From NCBI RefSeq assembly GCF_900116495.1, contig NZ_FPAY01000001.1:248001-312000 (forward strand): a stretch of 64,000 bases of DNA, read 5' to 3'. The notes under the pieces were generated by a model. It searched no databases and was not told the DNA's origin. It saw only the letters and a program-made list of their open reading frames with translations. Below are positions 52,282 through 61,660 of this stretch, piece by piece. This stretch comes from Arthrobacter sp. ov118 (GTDB lineage: Bacteria > Actinomycetota > Actinomycetes > Actinomycetales > Micrococcaceae). The stretch's first letter is position 1; every line of letters starts with the position of its first letter. The position numbers and the translations under genes are program-made.

Positions 52282-53523
52282 ATGACTGACGCACCGCAGG
52301 AACACATCGCCCCGATCCTCACCCCCGAGGGCTGGGAGCTGCTGGCGTCGCTGGGCCCTTACCGCGAGGACGACGCCTTCCGCCTCACCGCGGAGCTGCG
52401 CAAGGCCGGCCACTCCCCCGAACTGGTTTCGGCGGTGCTCACCCAGTCCCGGCTGCGGACCAAGGCCGAGGCCAAGTTCGGCGAGTTCGCCCGGCAGATG
52501 ATTTTCACTCAAGCCGGCCTGGAGCAGGCCACCCGGCTCACCGTGGCGGCCCGGCACGCGCAGCGGTTCGTGGAGGCAGGGGTCGGCCATGTCGCGGATC
52601 TTGGCTGCGGGCTGGGCGCGGATGCGATGGCCCTGGCGTCCATGGACCTGGTGGTCACGGCCGTGGAAATGGATGAGACCACGGCCGCCTGCGCCACGAT
52701 GAACCTGATCCCGTTCCGCAACGCCAGCGTGGTCCATTCAGATGCCACGTCGGTGTCGCTCGAGGGTGTCGACGGCGTCTGGCTCGACCCGGCCCGGCGC
52801 ACCACCTCGACGTCGGGAACCAAGCGGATCTGGGATCCGGAGGACTTCTCCCCGCCGCTGTCCTTCGTGGAGTCGCTGGCCGGCTCGGGGCGCGCCGTCG
52901 GCGTGAAGATGGGGCCGGGCATGCCGCACGATTCCGTGCCGGCCGGCTGCGAGGCGCAGTGGGTGTCCGTGGCCGGGGACGTGACCGAGGTGGCCCTGTG
53001 GTTCAACGCGGTGCGGCGGCCCGGGGTGCGGCGCGCGGCCCTCGTACTCGGAGCCCTTGGGGCGGCCGAGCTCACCAGCGGCGAGGACTTCGACGGCGGC
53101 CCGGCGGCACCCCTGGGACCGGTGGAGGGGTACCTGTACGAGCCAGACGGAGCAGTCATCCGCGCCGGGCTGGTGGCCGACGTGGCCCTCCAGCTCGGCG
53201 GGCACCTCGTGGACGAGCACATTGCCTACATCTGCGCGCCGGAGTTGCACAACACCCCCTTCGCCAAGGCCTACAAGGTCCTGGAGGTGATGCCGTTCAA
53301 CGTCAAAGCGCTCAAGTCCTGGGTCAAGGACCAAGGAATCGGCGTGCTGGACATCAAGAAGCGCGGCATGGCCGTCACCCCGGAAGAGCTGCGCAAGCAG
53401 CTCCTGCCCGGCGGGAAGCCGGCCGGCGCGAAGGGCAAGAGCAAGAAATCAGCCACCCTGGTCCTCACCAGGATCGGCGAGGACCGGGTGGCCGTCTCGG
53501 TGGAACCCGTCGAGCTCCAGTGA
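52282..53523 (+). CDS. SAM-dependent methyltransferase with THUMP-like domain
   Basis: 413 residues. A ~90-residue helical N-terminal part precedes a class-I methyltransferase fold: motif I V-A-D-L-G-C-G-L-G-A-D at about residue 104, acidic V-E-M-D-E-T-T-A, and W-L-D-P-A-R-R-T at the catalytic strand (D-P-A-R instead of N-P-P-Y/D-P-P-x). The C-terminal ~130 residues correspond to the THUMP-like region. RNA (rRNA or tRNA) methylation is likely from the family, but the target is not known. It is divergent from the membrane protein at 51786. Confidence 0.8.
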   Translation: MTDAPQEHIAPILTPEGWELLASLGPYREDDAFRLTAELRKAGHSPELVSAVLTQSRLRTKAEAKFGEFARQMIFTQAGLEQATRLTVAARHAQRFVEAGVGHVADLGCGLGADAMALASMDLVVTAVEMDETTAACATMNLIPFRNASVVHSDATSVSLEGVDGVWLDPARRTTSTSGTKRIWDPEDFSPPLSFVESLAGSGRAVGVKMGPGMPHDSVPAGCEAQWVSVAGDVTEVALWFNAVRRPGVRRAALVLGALGAAELTSGEDFDGGPAAPLGPVEGYLYEPDGAVIRAGLVADVALQLGGHLVDEHIAYICAPELHNTPFAKAYKVLEVMPFNVKALKSWVKDQGIGVLDIKKRGMAVTPEELRKQLLPGGKPAGAKGKSKKSATLVLTRIGEDRVAVSVEPVELQ

Positions 53524-53536
53524 CGCGGGGACCCTC

Positions 53537-54385
53537 CTACTGCGCCCGCATGAACTCCTCGGCGGCCCGGACCTGGCCGTCGGTCGGCCGGATCCCCGTG
53601 TAGAGCACGAACTGTTCGAGGGCCTGGATGGTGGCCACCTCGGCGCCGGTGATCACGTTCTTGCCGGCCGCGCGGGCGGCCCTGATCAGCGGCGTCTCGG
53701 CCGGGAGGGCGACGACGTCGAACACCACCTTGGCGGCGTCGATGGCTTCCTGGGGGAAGGACAGCGCCTCGGCCTCCGGGCCGCCGGCCATGCCGACCGG
53801 CGTGACATTGATGATCATGTCGGCGGCGGGATTCGCAGAACCCAGTTCGGCGCTCCACGCGAACCCGTACAGATCGGCGAGGCCGCGGCCCGTGGCCTCG
53901 TTGCGGGCAACGACGGTCACGTCCTCGAAGCCGGCATCCCGCAGGGCGGCCACCGTCGCCTTCGCCATGCCGCCGGAGCCCAGGACCAGCACCGAGTAGT
54001 CGGTCGGGACGGCGTTGCGTTGCAGGAGCTGCTCGATCGCGGTGTAGTCGGTGTTGTAGGCGGTGAGCCGGCCGCCGTCGTTGACGATGGTGTTCACCGA
54101 ATCGATGGCCTTCGCCGACGGGTCCATCACGTCCACCAGCGCGATCACGTCCTCCTTGTAGGGCATGGACACCGCGCAGCCGCGGATGCCGAGGCCGCGC
54201 ACTCCGGCAATCGCCTGCGCGAGGTCGGTGGGGGCAAAGGCCTTGTAGATCCAGTTCAGGCCCAGCTGTTCGTACAGGTGGTTGTGGAAGCGGGTCCCGT
54301 TGTTGCTCGGCCGGGCCGAGAGCGAGATGCACAGGGTCATGTCTTTGTTCAGTATGGGCACAGGTCCATTAAACGCGAGGAGCAC
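53537..54385 (-). CDS. Shikimate dehydrogenase-like protein (AroE/SdhL family)
   Basis: About 275-282 residues, closely resembling the HI0607-type (SdhL) branch of shikimate dehydrogenases: S-L-S-A-R-P-S-N-N-G-T-R-F-H-N, V-S-M-P-Y-K-E-D (the conserved lysine that binds shikimate) and the NAD(P) motif G-S-G-G-M-A-K-A-T. Members of this branch have little or no activity with shikimate, so the real substrate is uncertain. Start: GTG 54385; GTG 54361 would fit the length of HI0607 better. It is convergent with the methyltransferase gene, 14 nt away. Confidence 0.85.
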   Translation of the reverse strand: MLLAFNGPVPILNKDMTLCISLSARPSNNGTRFHNHLYEQLGLNWIYKAFAPTDLAQAIAGVRGLGIRGCAVSMPYKEDVIALVDVMDPSAKAIDSVNTIVNDGGRLTAYNTDYTAIEQLLQRNAVPTDYSVLVLGSGGMAKATVAALRDAGFEDVTVVARNEATGRGLADLYGFAWSAELGSANPAADMIINVTPVGMAGGPEAEALSFPQEAIDAAKVVFDVVALPAETPLIRAARAAGKNVITGAEVATIQALEQFVLYTGIRPTDGQVRAAEEFMRAQ

Positions 54386-54676
54386 TCAGGCGCCCCGCAG
54401 CTCCGCCCAGTCCGTCCGGGATTGCGCGGCCATGACTCGGACCCGGGAGGTGCGGCGTGTGAAAACACTCACGCCTCAGCGGTAACTTTGGCACCGTTCG
54501 GCAGCTACCCCTGCACTAGACTTGGACCACCGTTGCCCTGCCAGCCGCCGGCCGGCGCCCCGGTGTGAGATGGCACCTGTCACCGCCGGCGGCAGGTCCA
54601 GAAGCACGCCCGGCGTGTGAACCAGCGCATCTGGCACCCACGACGGCCACGGACAGCAGAACAGTGAAGGGACCAC

Positions 54677-55828
54677 ATGAAGATCGAGTTCGCTTCATCC
54701 AGGCAGTCGACTCTTGGCGTGGAATGGGAACTGGCGCTCGTCGACGCCGAGACCGGCGAACTGGCCTCCGTGGCGAACGAGGTGCTCCGCGGAGTCGCCG
54801 CCCGGCACCCCGAACTCAATGAGGATGACGAGCATCCGCACATCAAGCAGGAACTGCTCCTGAACACCGTGGAACTCGTGACCGGCATCTGCACCACTGT
54901 GGCGGAGGCGAAGGCGGACCTGAGCAGTTCGCTCGCGGCGGTCCGCGACGTCACCGATCCCATGGGCGTGGAGGTTTTTTGCGCCGGGAGCCACCCCTTC
55001 AGCCCGCCCCAGCTGCAGCCGGTCACGGACAAGGAGCGCTACGCCAAGCTCATTGACCGGACCCAGTGGTGGGGCCGGCAGATGGTTATCTACGGCGTCC
55101 ACGTTCACGTCGGACTCGACAACCGGGACAAGGTCCTTCCGGTGCTGGATGGCCTGGTCAATTACTTCCCGCACTTCCAGGCGCTGTCCGCGTCCAGCCC
55201 GTTCTGGGGCGGCGAAGACACCGGCTACGCCTCGCAGCGCGCCCTCATGTTCCAGCAGCTGCCCACCGCCGGCCTGCCGTTCCAGTTCGCCAACTGGGAG
55301 GACTACGAGTCCTACGTGCAGGACATGTTCACCACGGGCGTGATCGACACGCTCTCCGAGATCCGGTGGGACATCCGTCCCGTTCCGGCCCTCGGCACCA
55401 TCGAGATGCGCATCTGCGATGGCCTGGCGACCCTCGAGGAAGTCGGAGCCATCGCCGCCCTGACCCAGTGCCTGGTCGACGAATTTTCCACCACCCTGGA
55501 CAACGGCGGCACCATTGCGACCATGCCGCCCTGGCACGTCCAGGAAAACAAGTGGCGTGCGGCCCGGTACGGCCTGGACGCGATCATCATTCTCGACGCC
55601 GAAGGCAATGAGCAGCTCGTCACCGAGCACCTGCGCGAGACGCTGAAGCGGCTGGAACCCGTCGCGGCGAAGCTGGGCTGCAGCGCCGAGCTTGCCGACG
55701 TCGAGAAGATCATCCAGCGCGGCGCCGGCTGCCAGCGGCAGCGCCGGGTTGCCGCCGAGCACGGCGGGGACCTGCGCGCCGTCGTCCTGGACCTCGTCAA
55801 GCAGATGCGGCAGGGGCCGGAAGCTTAG
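54677..55828 (+). CDS. Carboxylate-amine ligase, YbdK family (glutamate-cysteine ligase type 2)
   Basis: 383 residues beginning G-V-E-W-E-L-A-L-V-D after ~11 residues, the glutamate/ATP-binding start of YbdK-type ligases, with H-V-H-V-G-L-D (about 142-148) and E-I-R-W-D-I-R-P. Family members make gamma-glutamylcysteine weakly; since this genus uses mycothiol rather than glutathione, another product such as the EgtA-type gamma-Glu-Cys for ergothioneine or an unknown amide is possible. It stands alone, with 291 bp of upstream non-coding DNA. Confidence 0.85.
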   Translation: MKIEFASSRQSTLGVEWELALVDAETGELASVANEVLRGVAARHPELNEDDEHPHIKQELLLNTVELVTGICTTVAEAKADLSSSLAAVRDVTDPMGVEVFCAGSHPFSPPQLQPVTDKERYAKLIDRTQWWGRQMVIYGVHVHVGLDNRDKVLPVLDGLVNYFPHFQALSASSPFWGGEDTGYASQRALMFQQLPTAGLPFQFANWEDYESYVQDMFTTGVIDTLSEIRWDIRPVPALGTIEMRICDGLATLEEVGAIAALTQCLVDEFSTTLDNGGTIATMPPWHVQENKWRAARYGLDAIIILDAEGNEQLVTEHLRETLKRLEPVAAKLGCSAELADVEKIIQRGAGCQRQRRVAAEHGGDLRAVVLDLVKQMRQGPEA

Positions 55829-55880
55829 TTCCGGAGCAGCACCCGAGCTCCGGGGCGCCAGGCCGGTTGGGCGCGTCGCC

Positions 55881-56999
55881 TCAGGCGGACACGGTGGTGA
55901 CCGGCATCGAGGAATCGGGGGCGAACCCGATCCCGCTGGGCTCCACCCCGGCCATCACCAGTTGCGCCCCGAGGGCCGCCACCATGGCGCCGTTGTCAGT
56001 GCACAGCGACAGCGGCGGCACCGTCAGCCGGATCCCCGCGGCCGTGCAGCGCTGTTCGGTGAGCTGGCGCAGCCGCGAGTTCGCCGCGACGCCGCCGCCC
56101 AGGAGAACCTCCGTGATGCCGTTTTCGCGGCAGGCCAGCACCGCCTTGGCCGTGATCACATCCACCACGGCCTCCTGGAAGGCTGCGGCGATGTCGGCGA
56201 CGGGAACGTCCTCGCCGCGGGCCTCGAACTGTTCCACGCAGCGGGCGACGGCGGTCTTGAGCCCGCTGAAGGACCAGTCATAGCGGTGCGGCCCGGGTTC
56301 CTCGGCCGTGCCCATGTACTTCGGCTGGGTCAGGCCGCGCGGGAAGCGGATGGCTTTGGCGTTGCCGGTGCGGGCGAGCTTGTCGATGGCCGGGCCGCCC
56401 GGATAGCCCAGGCCCAGGAGCCTGGCCACCTTGTCATACGCCTCACCGGCGGCGTCGTCGATCGTGGAGCCCAGCAGCTCGACGTCGTCGGTGATGCTGC
56501 GGATCCGCAAGATCTCGGTGTGACCGCCGGACACCAGGAGCGCGCCCATGTTCTCCGGCAGCGTTTCCGCTCCGGTCCCGGGGGGCGTCGCGCCGGACGG
56601 CGCCGCCGTGCCGGTGCCCGGCTGGAGGAGCCCGACGCCGACATGGGCGACCAGGTGGTTGATCGCGTAGAGCGGTTTGCCGGTGGCGACGGCGAGCGCC
56701 TTGGCCGCGCAGACCCCCACCATGAGGGCTCCGGCCAGGCCCGGGCCGGAGGTGACGGCGATCGCGTCAATGTCCGCGAGCGAAACGTCGGCCTCCGCGA
56801 GCGCCTCGTGCAGGGTAGGGACGAAGGCGTCCAGGTGCGCGCGGGAGGCGATCTCGGGAATGACCCCGCCGAAGCGGACGTGTTCGTCCATGGAGGAGGA
56901 CACGGTGTCCGTCAGCAGGGCGGTGCCGCGGACAATGCCGACGCCGGTCTCGTCGCAGGAGGACTCGATGCCGAGCACGAGCGGCTGGGTGCGGTTCAT
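55881..56999 (-). CDS. tsaD: tRNA N6-threonylcarbamoyladenosine transferase TsaD
   Basis: Transfers the threonylcarbamoyl group to A37 of tRNAs reading ANN codons (t6A). 372 residues with [10 protein letters not shown] near the start and the metal-binding H-x-x-x-H in I-N-H-L-V-A-H-V, plus the ASKHA motif G-G-V-A-A-N-S-R-L. The ATG at 56999 overlaps the rimI stop by 4 nt. Last gene of alr-tsaE-tsaB-rimI-tsaD. Confidence 0.96.
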   Translation of the reverse strand: MNRTQPLVLGIESSCDETGVGIVRGTALLTDTVSSSMDEHVRFGGVIPEIASRAHLDAFVPTLHEALAEADVSLADIDAIAVTSGPGLAGALMVGVCAAKALAVATGKPLYAINHLVAHVGVGLLQPGTGTAAPSGATPPGTGAETLPENMGALLVSGGHTEILRIRSITDDVELLGSTIDDAAGEAYDKVARLLGLGYPGGPAIDKLARTGNAKAIRFPRGLTQPKYMGTAEEPGPHRYDWSFSGLKTAVARCVEQFEARGEDVPVADIAAAFQEAVVDVITAKAVLACRENGITEVLLGGGVAANSRLRQLTEQRCTAAGIRLTVPPLSLCTDNGAMVAALGAQLVMAGVEPSGIGFAPDSSMPVTTVSA

Positions 57000-57520
57000 G
57001 GTCGGCCTGCTTCCTTGGGCTGGGGGCTGAGCGGCTCGCGGGGCAGCTGGAGCCGCATGATCAGGGCGTCGACGCCGTCGCGGTAGTAGCGGGGCCGGAT
57101 GTGGATCTGTTCGAAGCCGAAGCGCCGGTAGAGCTGCTGCGCCCGGGGGTTGTCCGCCCTGACTTCCAGCAGCACGTCCTGGGCGCCGCGGCGCCGGCTT
57201 TCCAGGATCAGCTCGGTCAGCAGGGCCGAACCGATGCCCTTGCCTTCCTGTTCGGGCACAACGGCGATGGTCTGGACATCCGAGATCGGCTCGATGCACA
57301 TCAGGCCGGCATAACCGACGACGCCGCCGTGCAGCTCCGCCACAAGGTAGCGGCGGGTATCGGTCTGCGCGAGCTCGTCATGGAACATCTGCAGCGGCCA
57401 CGCATCCACCGGGAACAGCCGGCGTTCCAACTCGTGGACGGCCGGGATGTCCGCGGCGTCCATGTCCCGCAGGGTGACGCCGCCGGGGAGCCGGTGCGGC
57501 GTGGCGTGCCCGGCGCTCAC
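56996..57520 (-). CDS. rimI: Ribosomal protein alanine acetyltransferase RimI
   Basis: GNAT enzyme acetylating the N-terminus of ribosomal protein S18 (and others). 174 residues; the acetyl-CoA loop is [12 protein letters not shown] (about 87-98), and [13 protein letters not shown] is the usual C-terminal motif. It overlaps tsaB and tsaD by 4 nt each. Its placement among the t6A genes is conserved in actinobacteria and firmicutes. Confidence 0.93.
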   Translation of the reverse strand: MSAGHATPHRLPGGVTLRDMDAADIPAVHELERRLFPVDAWPLQMFHDELAQTDTRRYLVAELHGGVVGYAGLMCIEPISDVQTIAVVPEQEGKGIGSALLTELILESRRRGAQDVLLEVRADNPRAQQLYRRFGFEQIHIRPRYYRDGVDALIMRLQLPREPLSPQPKEAGRP

Positions 57521-58188
57521 AGGGCACGCTTCCGGGGTCCGGGCACCTGGGCGTCCGACTCGCGCAGGTACAGCGGCGTGGAGTCCAGCAGCTGCTCCCC
57601 CGCCTCCAGCCGGGCGAGGGCGAACTGGCCCAGCGAGAGCGCCTCGGGCTGCCGGGTGCTGAATTCGGCGACGGCCTTGACGACGTCGGAGTACATCCCG
57701 GCTCCGGCGCCGTAGACGGGCAGCTCCGGCAGGTCCGCGGCGAATCCCACGTGCGGGCCGTCGGCCAGGTGCGGCAGCTGCGCATCGGAGAAGGTATACC
57801 GGGCCCAGTACACCTCCTTGCGGCGCGCGTCCGTGGCCACAATGAACTCCGCGGCCGAGTCGGTGGATTCGGCCACTTCCAGGGCGATCGCGTCCAGGCT
57901 CATGACGCCGTAAAGCGGCTTGTTCCAGACGAAGGCGAGGGTGCGGGCGGTCACGATCCCGGAGCGCAGTCCCGTGAACGGTCCGGGACCGACGCCGGTG
58001 ACAATTGCGTCGACGTCGTGCCCGCTGACGCCGGCGTCGGCCAGCAGGGCGTCGATCCCCGGGGCCAGGACCTCCGCGTGCGTGCGCGTGTCCTCGGTGG
58101 CGAAGCTGGCCAGCACGGATTCCGGGGTTTCATCGGAGACCAGCGCAGCACTGGCGACGGCGGAGGTGTCGATGGCGAGAATCAGCAT
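57517..58188 (-). CDS. tsaB: tRNA threonylcarbamoyladenosine biosynthesis protein TsaB
   Basis: Non-catalytic partner of TsaD, 223 residues with the ASKHA start I-L-A-I-D-T-S-A-V-A-S-A-A and G-P-G-P-F-T-G-L-R-S-G (about 67-77). It is the dimer partner that activates TsaD. Overlaps tsaE by 1 nt and rimI by 4 nt, all in one operon. Confidence 0.94.
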   Translation of the reverse strand: MLILAIDTSAVASAALVSDETPESVLASFATEDTRTHAEVLAPGIDALLADAGVSGHDVDAIVTGVGPGPFTGLRSGIVTARTLAFVWNKPLYGVMSLDAIALEVAESTDSAAEFIVATDARRKEVYWARYTFSDAQLPHLADGPHVGFAADLPELPVYGAGAGMYSDVVKAVAEFSTRQPEALSLGQFALARLEAGEQLLDSTPLYLRESDAQVPGPRKRAL

Positions 58189-58904
58189 CAGGAGTTCCGT
58201 TCCGGGGTCTGGGGTGTGGTCGCCGATGTAGTCGCCGGATGGGGCTGGCTTCCGGGGCGCGGTTCACTTCCGGGCCGGGGTCCGCTTCCGGGAATGCGGC
58301 CGGCGCCCAGGGCGGCGGGCGGCTCGGCCCAGCGCGGGCCGAAGCCGCGGACCACCACGGTGCGCGGTTCGTCGTCGTCGTCCGTGTCGAAATCCAGCAC
58401 GCTGGAGTGGGCAGCGGGATCGACGGCGTGGCCGGTGGCGGGCACGCCGTCGGCGCCTCCCCGGCTGCGGTGGAGTTCCACCTCCAGCCGGCTCTCGCTC
58501 AGGTGTTCAACCCGGCCGCGGCCCCACTCGACCACCGTCACCGCGCTGTCCATGGTGTTTTCAAGATCGATGTCATCGATTTCGGCGGCCGACTCCAGCC
58601 GGTAGGCGTCCACGTGCACCAGGTCCGGCCCACCTGGGCGGGGTCCGTCCGCCAGGTTGGGGTGGATGCGCACCAGGACGAACGTCGGAGAAATGATGCC
58701 GGGCCGGACGCCCATCCCCTCGCCCAGCCCCTGCGTGAAGGTGGTCTTCCCGGCGCCCAGTTCGCCGGTAAGGACCAGCAGGTCGCCGGGCTCCACGACG
58801 GCGCCCAGCGCGGCCGCGAGCTCGTGCGTCTGGGCAGCGGTCAAGACCTCGATGCTCCGTTCCCACACGGGCCCGTTCCCAGGCACCTTCTCGGGCCCGT
58901 TCAC
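58188..58904 (-). CDS. tsaE: tRNA threonylcarbamoyladenosine biosynthesis ATPase TsaE
   Basis: 238 residues: an N-terminal 160-residue TsaE domain with Walker A G-E-L-G-A-G-K-T-T (about 46-54) and the V-V-E-W-G-R-G-R-V-E segment, then a Pro/Gly/Arg-rich tail of about 70 residues not found in short TsaE proteins. It binds TsaB-TsaD to reset the t6A complex. First of the tsa genes after alr, overlapping it by 4 nt. Confidence 0.93.
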   Translation of the reverse strand: MNGPEKVPGNGPVWERSIEVLTAAQTHELAAALGAVVEPGDLLVLTGELGAGKTTFTQGLGEGMGVRPGIISPTFVLVRIHPNLADGPRPGGPDLVHVDAYRLESAAEIDDIDLENTMDSAVTVVEWGRGRVEHLSESRLEVELHRSRGGADGVPATGHAVDPAAHSSVLDFDTDDDDEPRTVVVRGFGPRWAEPPAALGAGRIPGSGPRPGSEPRPGSQPHPATTSATTPQTPERNS

Positions 58905-60121
58905 GGGCGCTCTTCGCCGGTGTCGGGTTCTTCGTTGAGGTAGCGGCGCGGCACCCGCGGGCTGATCCGGGTGACGATCTCGTAGTTGTTGGTGCGGGCG
59001 GCCCGAGCCCAGTCGTCGGCCGTGGGTCCGCCGTCGGCGCCGTCGCCGAACAGCACCGCCTCGGCCCCGAGGATGCTCCGCCCTCCGGCCGCCACGTTGC
59101 GGGGACCGAGGTCGATGACCATCTGGTCCATCGCTATGCGCCCTACCACCGGATAGTTCACGCCCTCGACGCGGACCGGGCCGCCGGTGGCGATGCGCGG
59201 CACGCCGTCGGCATAGCCCAGCGGGATGAGCCCGAGGGTGCTGACCCCCTCCGTGTGGTAGTTCAGCCCGTAGGAAACACCCTGGCCGGCGGGCACGTCC
59301 TTGCAGTGCGAAACCACTGTGCGGACGGTCATGGCCGGGCGCAGCCCGAGCTCGGACGGGCTTTGCCCTTCGAAGGGCGACAGCCCGTAAAGGCCCAGCC
59401 CCACGCGGACCAGGTCAAAATGCGTATCCGGCCGGGAGAGGGTGGCCGGGGTGTTGGCCAGGTGCCGGACTTCCGGGTCCACTCCGGCGTCCTGGGCGAC
59501 GGCGAGGATCTGGCGGAACACGGCAAGCTGCTCGTCGGTTTCGGGGCGTTCGGGCTCGTCGGCGACCGCGAGGTGGGAGAAGATCCCCACCACCCGCAGC
59601 AGTCCCTGGTCCTGGTATTCCATGGCTTCACCCACCAGGCTGTCCCAGGCGTCAAGGGGGGCGCCGTTGCGGCCGAGCCCGGTGTCGACTTTCAGGTGGA
59701 TGCGGGCGGGCCGTTCCTGCTCGCGGGCGGCGGCAACGATCCGGTCCAGTTCCCACCCCGAGCAGCCGATGTCGATTCCGGCGGCCACAGCGGCGGCGAA
59801 GTTGCTGTCCGGAGTGTGTAGCCAGGCCAGCAGCGGCGCCTCGATCCCGGCCGCGCGCAGGGTCAGGGCCTCAGAAATGTGGGCGACGCCCAGCCAGCTG
59901 GCTCCCGCGCCGAGGGCCGCCCGGGCCACCTGGATTGCACCGTGCCCGTAGGCATCGGCCTTGACCACGGCCATGATTTTGGCGGGTGAGGCCACCGCCG
60001 CGAGATGGCGGACGTTGTGCCGGATGGCGTCGAGGTCGATCACTGCCGAGCGCTCCTCCGCGCGGACCGGCGCTGCCGACGAACCGGGAGGAAAATCGCC
60101 TGTTGATACTTGGTAAGTCAC
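58901..60121 (-). CDS. alr: Alanine racemase
   Basis: Makes D-alanine for peptidoglycan. 406 residues: PLP lysine in A-V-V-K-A-D-A-Y-G-H-G (about 51), the second catalytic Tyr in V-S-Y-G-L-N-Y (about 284) and M-D-Q-M-V-I-D-L. The start used is GTG at 60121, about 20 residues ahead of the first conserved stretch. First gene of the operon alr-tsaE-tsaB-rimI-tsaD. The 320 bp upstream are occupied by a palindrome array, so the promoter probably lies within or before it. Confidence 0.95.
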   Translation of the reverse strand: MTYQVSTGDFPPGSSAAPVRAEERSAVIDLDAIRHNVRHLAAVASPAKIMAVVKADAYGHGAIQVARAALGAGASWLGVAHISEALTLRAAGIEAPLLAWLHTPDSNFAAAVAAGIDIGCSGWELDRIVAAAREQERPARIHLKVDTGLGRNGAPLDAWDSLVGEAMEYQDQGLLRVVGIFSHLAVADEPERPETDEQLAVFRQILAVAQDAGVDPEVRHLANTPATLSRPDTHFDLVRVGLGLYGLSPFEGQSPSELGLRPAMTVRTVVSHCKDVPAGQGVSYGLNYHTEGVSTLGLIPLGYADGVPRIATGGPVRVEGVNYPVVGRIAMDQMVIDLGPRNVAAGGRSILGAEAVLFGDGADGGPTADDWARAARTNNYEIVTRISPRVPRRYLNEEPDTGEERP

Positions 60122-60174
60122 CTAACGATTCTAGGCGCGGCGCCGCGGGCCGAATAATCCGCCTGCCCGCCCCG

Positions 60175-60410
60175 CCACTGGACATGCCCTCCCTCCCCGC
60201 GGGACATGCTCATTCCTCGCGGCCAGGACCGCCCACAACGGGTACCTGCCCACTCCTTAACCCAGGGGGAGGACATGTCCAGTGGTACCCGCGAATGTGG
60301 CCCGGTCTGATCCAGTACCCGCGGTGGGACATGCTCATTCCTCGCGGCTAGGCACGCCCACAACGGGTACCTGCCCACTCCGTAGCCCAAGGGGAGGACA
60401 TGTCCAGTGG
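60175..60410. repeat. Second GGACATGTCC palindrome array with 125-bp period
   Basis: GGACATGTCC at 60271 and 60396; variants GGACATGCCC at 60180 and GGACATGCTC at 60202 and 60327. A ~85-bp segment (about 60201-60285) is repeated at 60326-60410 with a few substitutions, giving a 125-bp period. CCACTGGACATG at 60175-60186 is the exact inverse complement of CATGTCCAGTGG at 60274-60285 and 60399-60410. No gene lies in 60122-60444. Confidence 0.9.
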
Positions 60411-60444
60411 TCCAGGAAACCCGGTAGGCCCTTCCGGGACTCAG

Positions 60445-61536
60445 CTATGCGTCGGAGAGGTGCGCGATGGTCGCCGACGCCCGCCGCTGCGCACCGGGGG
60501 GAACATCGCGCACGATCTCGGCCAGGAAACCGTAGCGGCGCAGCCACTGGCTGCCCTGGCGTTCCTTCCGGGCGTTGGCCCGCTGCCACCAATCGGCGAG
60601 GTCACCCCAGCCGGGCGCCGCGAGCGAGCCGCCAACCTCCTGCACGGCCAGGGCGGCGCACAGGTTGGCGAAGCGGAGCCGGTCTCCGAGCGGCCAGCCG
60701 GCCAGGCAGCCCACGATGAACGCGGCTCCGAAGCAGTCACCGGCCCCGGTGGGATCGTAGGCCCGGACAGGCAGGGACGGGACCCACTCCTCCTCCCCCG
60801 TTTCAGAATCCACGGCCATGGACCCCTGCGGGCCGAGCGTGACCACCGCCACGGGAACTTTGTCCGCGAGGGAGTACAGGGCGGACCAGGGATCGTCGCG
60901 GCCCGTGAAGGCCATGGCTTCGCGCTGGTTGGGCATGAACGCGTGGAAGTGCTGCAGGTTGTCCAGCCGGGCGGGGGCCCACACGCCGGTGGGGTCCCAG
61001 CCGACGTCGCCGAAGAGCCGGACGCCGTTCTTGTGCGCCTCGAGGGCCCAGGGTTCCAGTTCCTCCCCCAGTTCCGCCACGGCTGCGAGCGCCGGGGGCG
61101 GACAGCCGACCAGTTCGGTGGTGGACACCGGCGCCGGGTGGCCGTGCGTCACCATGGAGCGGTCTTTCTCGACGCTCAAGGACACGGTGACGGGCGAGTG
61201 CCAGCCCGGCACCCGCCGGGACAGGGAAAGGTCCACGTGCTCCTGGCCGGCCAGGATCTTCCAGTTGTAGTCACCGTAGCCGTCGTCGCCGAACACGGCG
61301 GCCAACCCTGTCCGCAGTCCGAGCCGGGACGCGGCAATGGCCTGGTTGGCGACACCGCCCGGGCAGCTGCCCATCCCATCGCTCCAGATTTCCGTTCCGG
61401 GCTGGGGTGCGTGCGGCAACCCGGTAAAGATGATGTCCTGGAAGACGGTGCCGGTCAGGAAGAGGTCGAGCCCGCCCGCCGCCGTGCTGCGGACGGCAGA
61501 CAGCGGGTCAAACCGCCGCGTCGGGATCGGGTCCAT
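60445..61536 (-). CDS. PfkB-family carbohydrate kinase
   Basis: 363 residues of the ribokinase/PfkB fold. It has a G-G-V-A-N-Q-A-I-A-A-S-R-L segment near the N-terminus (about 64-76) and the second signature D-P-T-G-A-G-D-C-F-G-A-A-F (about 284-296) with the catalytic Asp. The substrate is a sugar or nucleoside, unspecified. The start at 61536 (MDPIPTRRF) is chosen as the first ATG of the conserved part. It is divergent from the GH4 gene, which it may serve. Confidence 0.87.
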   Translation of the reverse strand: MDPIPTRRFDPLSAVRSTAAGGLDLFLTGTVFQDIIFTGLPHAPQPGTEIWSDGMGSCPGGVANQAIAASRLGLRTGLAAVFGDDGYGDYNWKILAGQEHVDLSLSRRVPGWHSPVTVSLSVEKDRSMVTHGHPAPVSTTELVGCPPPALAAVAELGEELEPWALEAHKNGVRLFGDVGWDPTGVWAPARLDNLQHFHAFMPNQREAMAFTGRDDPWSALYSLADKVPVAVVTLGPQGSMAVDSETGEEEWVPSLPVRAYDPTGAGDCFGAAFIVGCLAGWPLGDRLRFANLCAALAVQEVGGSLAAPGWGDLADWWQRANARKERQGSQWLRRYGFLAEIVRDVPPGAQRRASATIAHLSDA

Positions 61537-61660
61537 ATATGGCAGGTTACGCTGTACCGCTGTCGAGGGAAACCGTGGGGAGAAGCGCAAGGCCGGTGCG
61601 CCGTCCCCGTGGAACCGCTTCAGACGCAACGGCCGGATCTGCGGAGAATAGACTGTCCGG

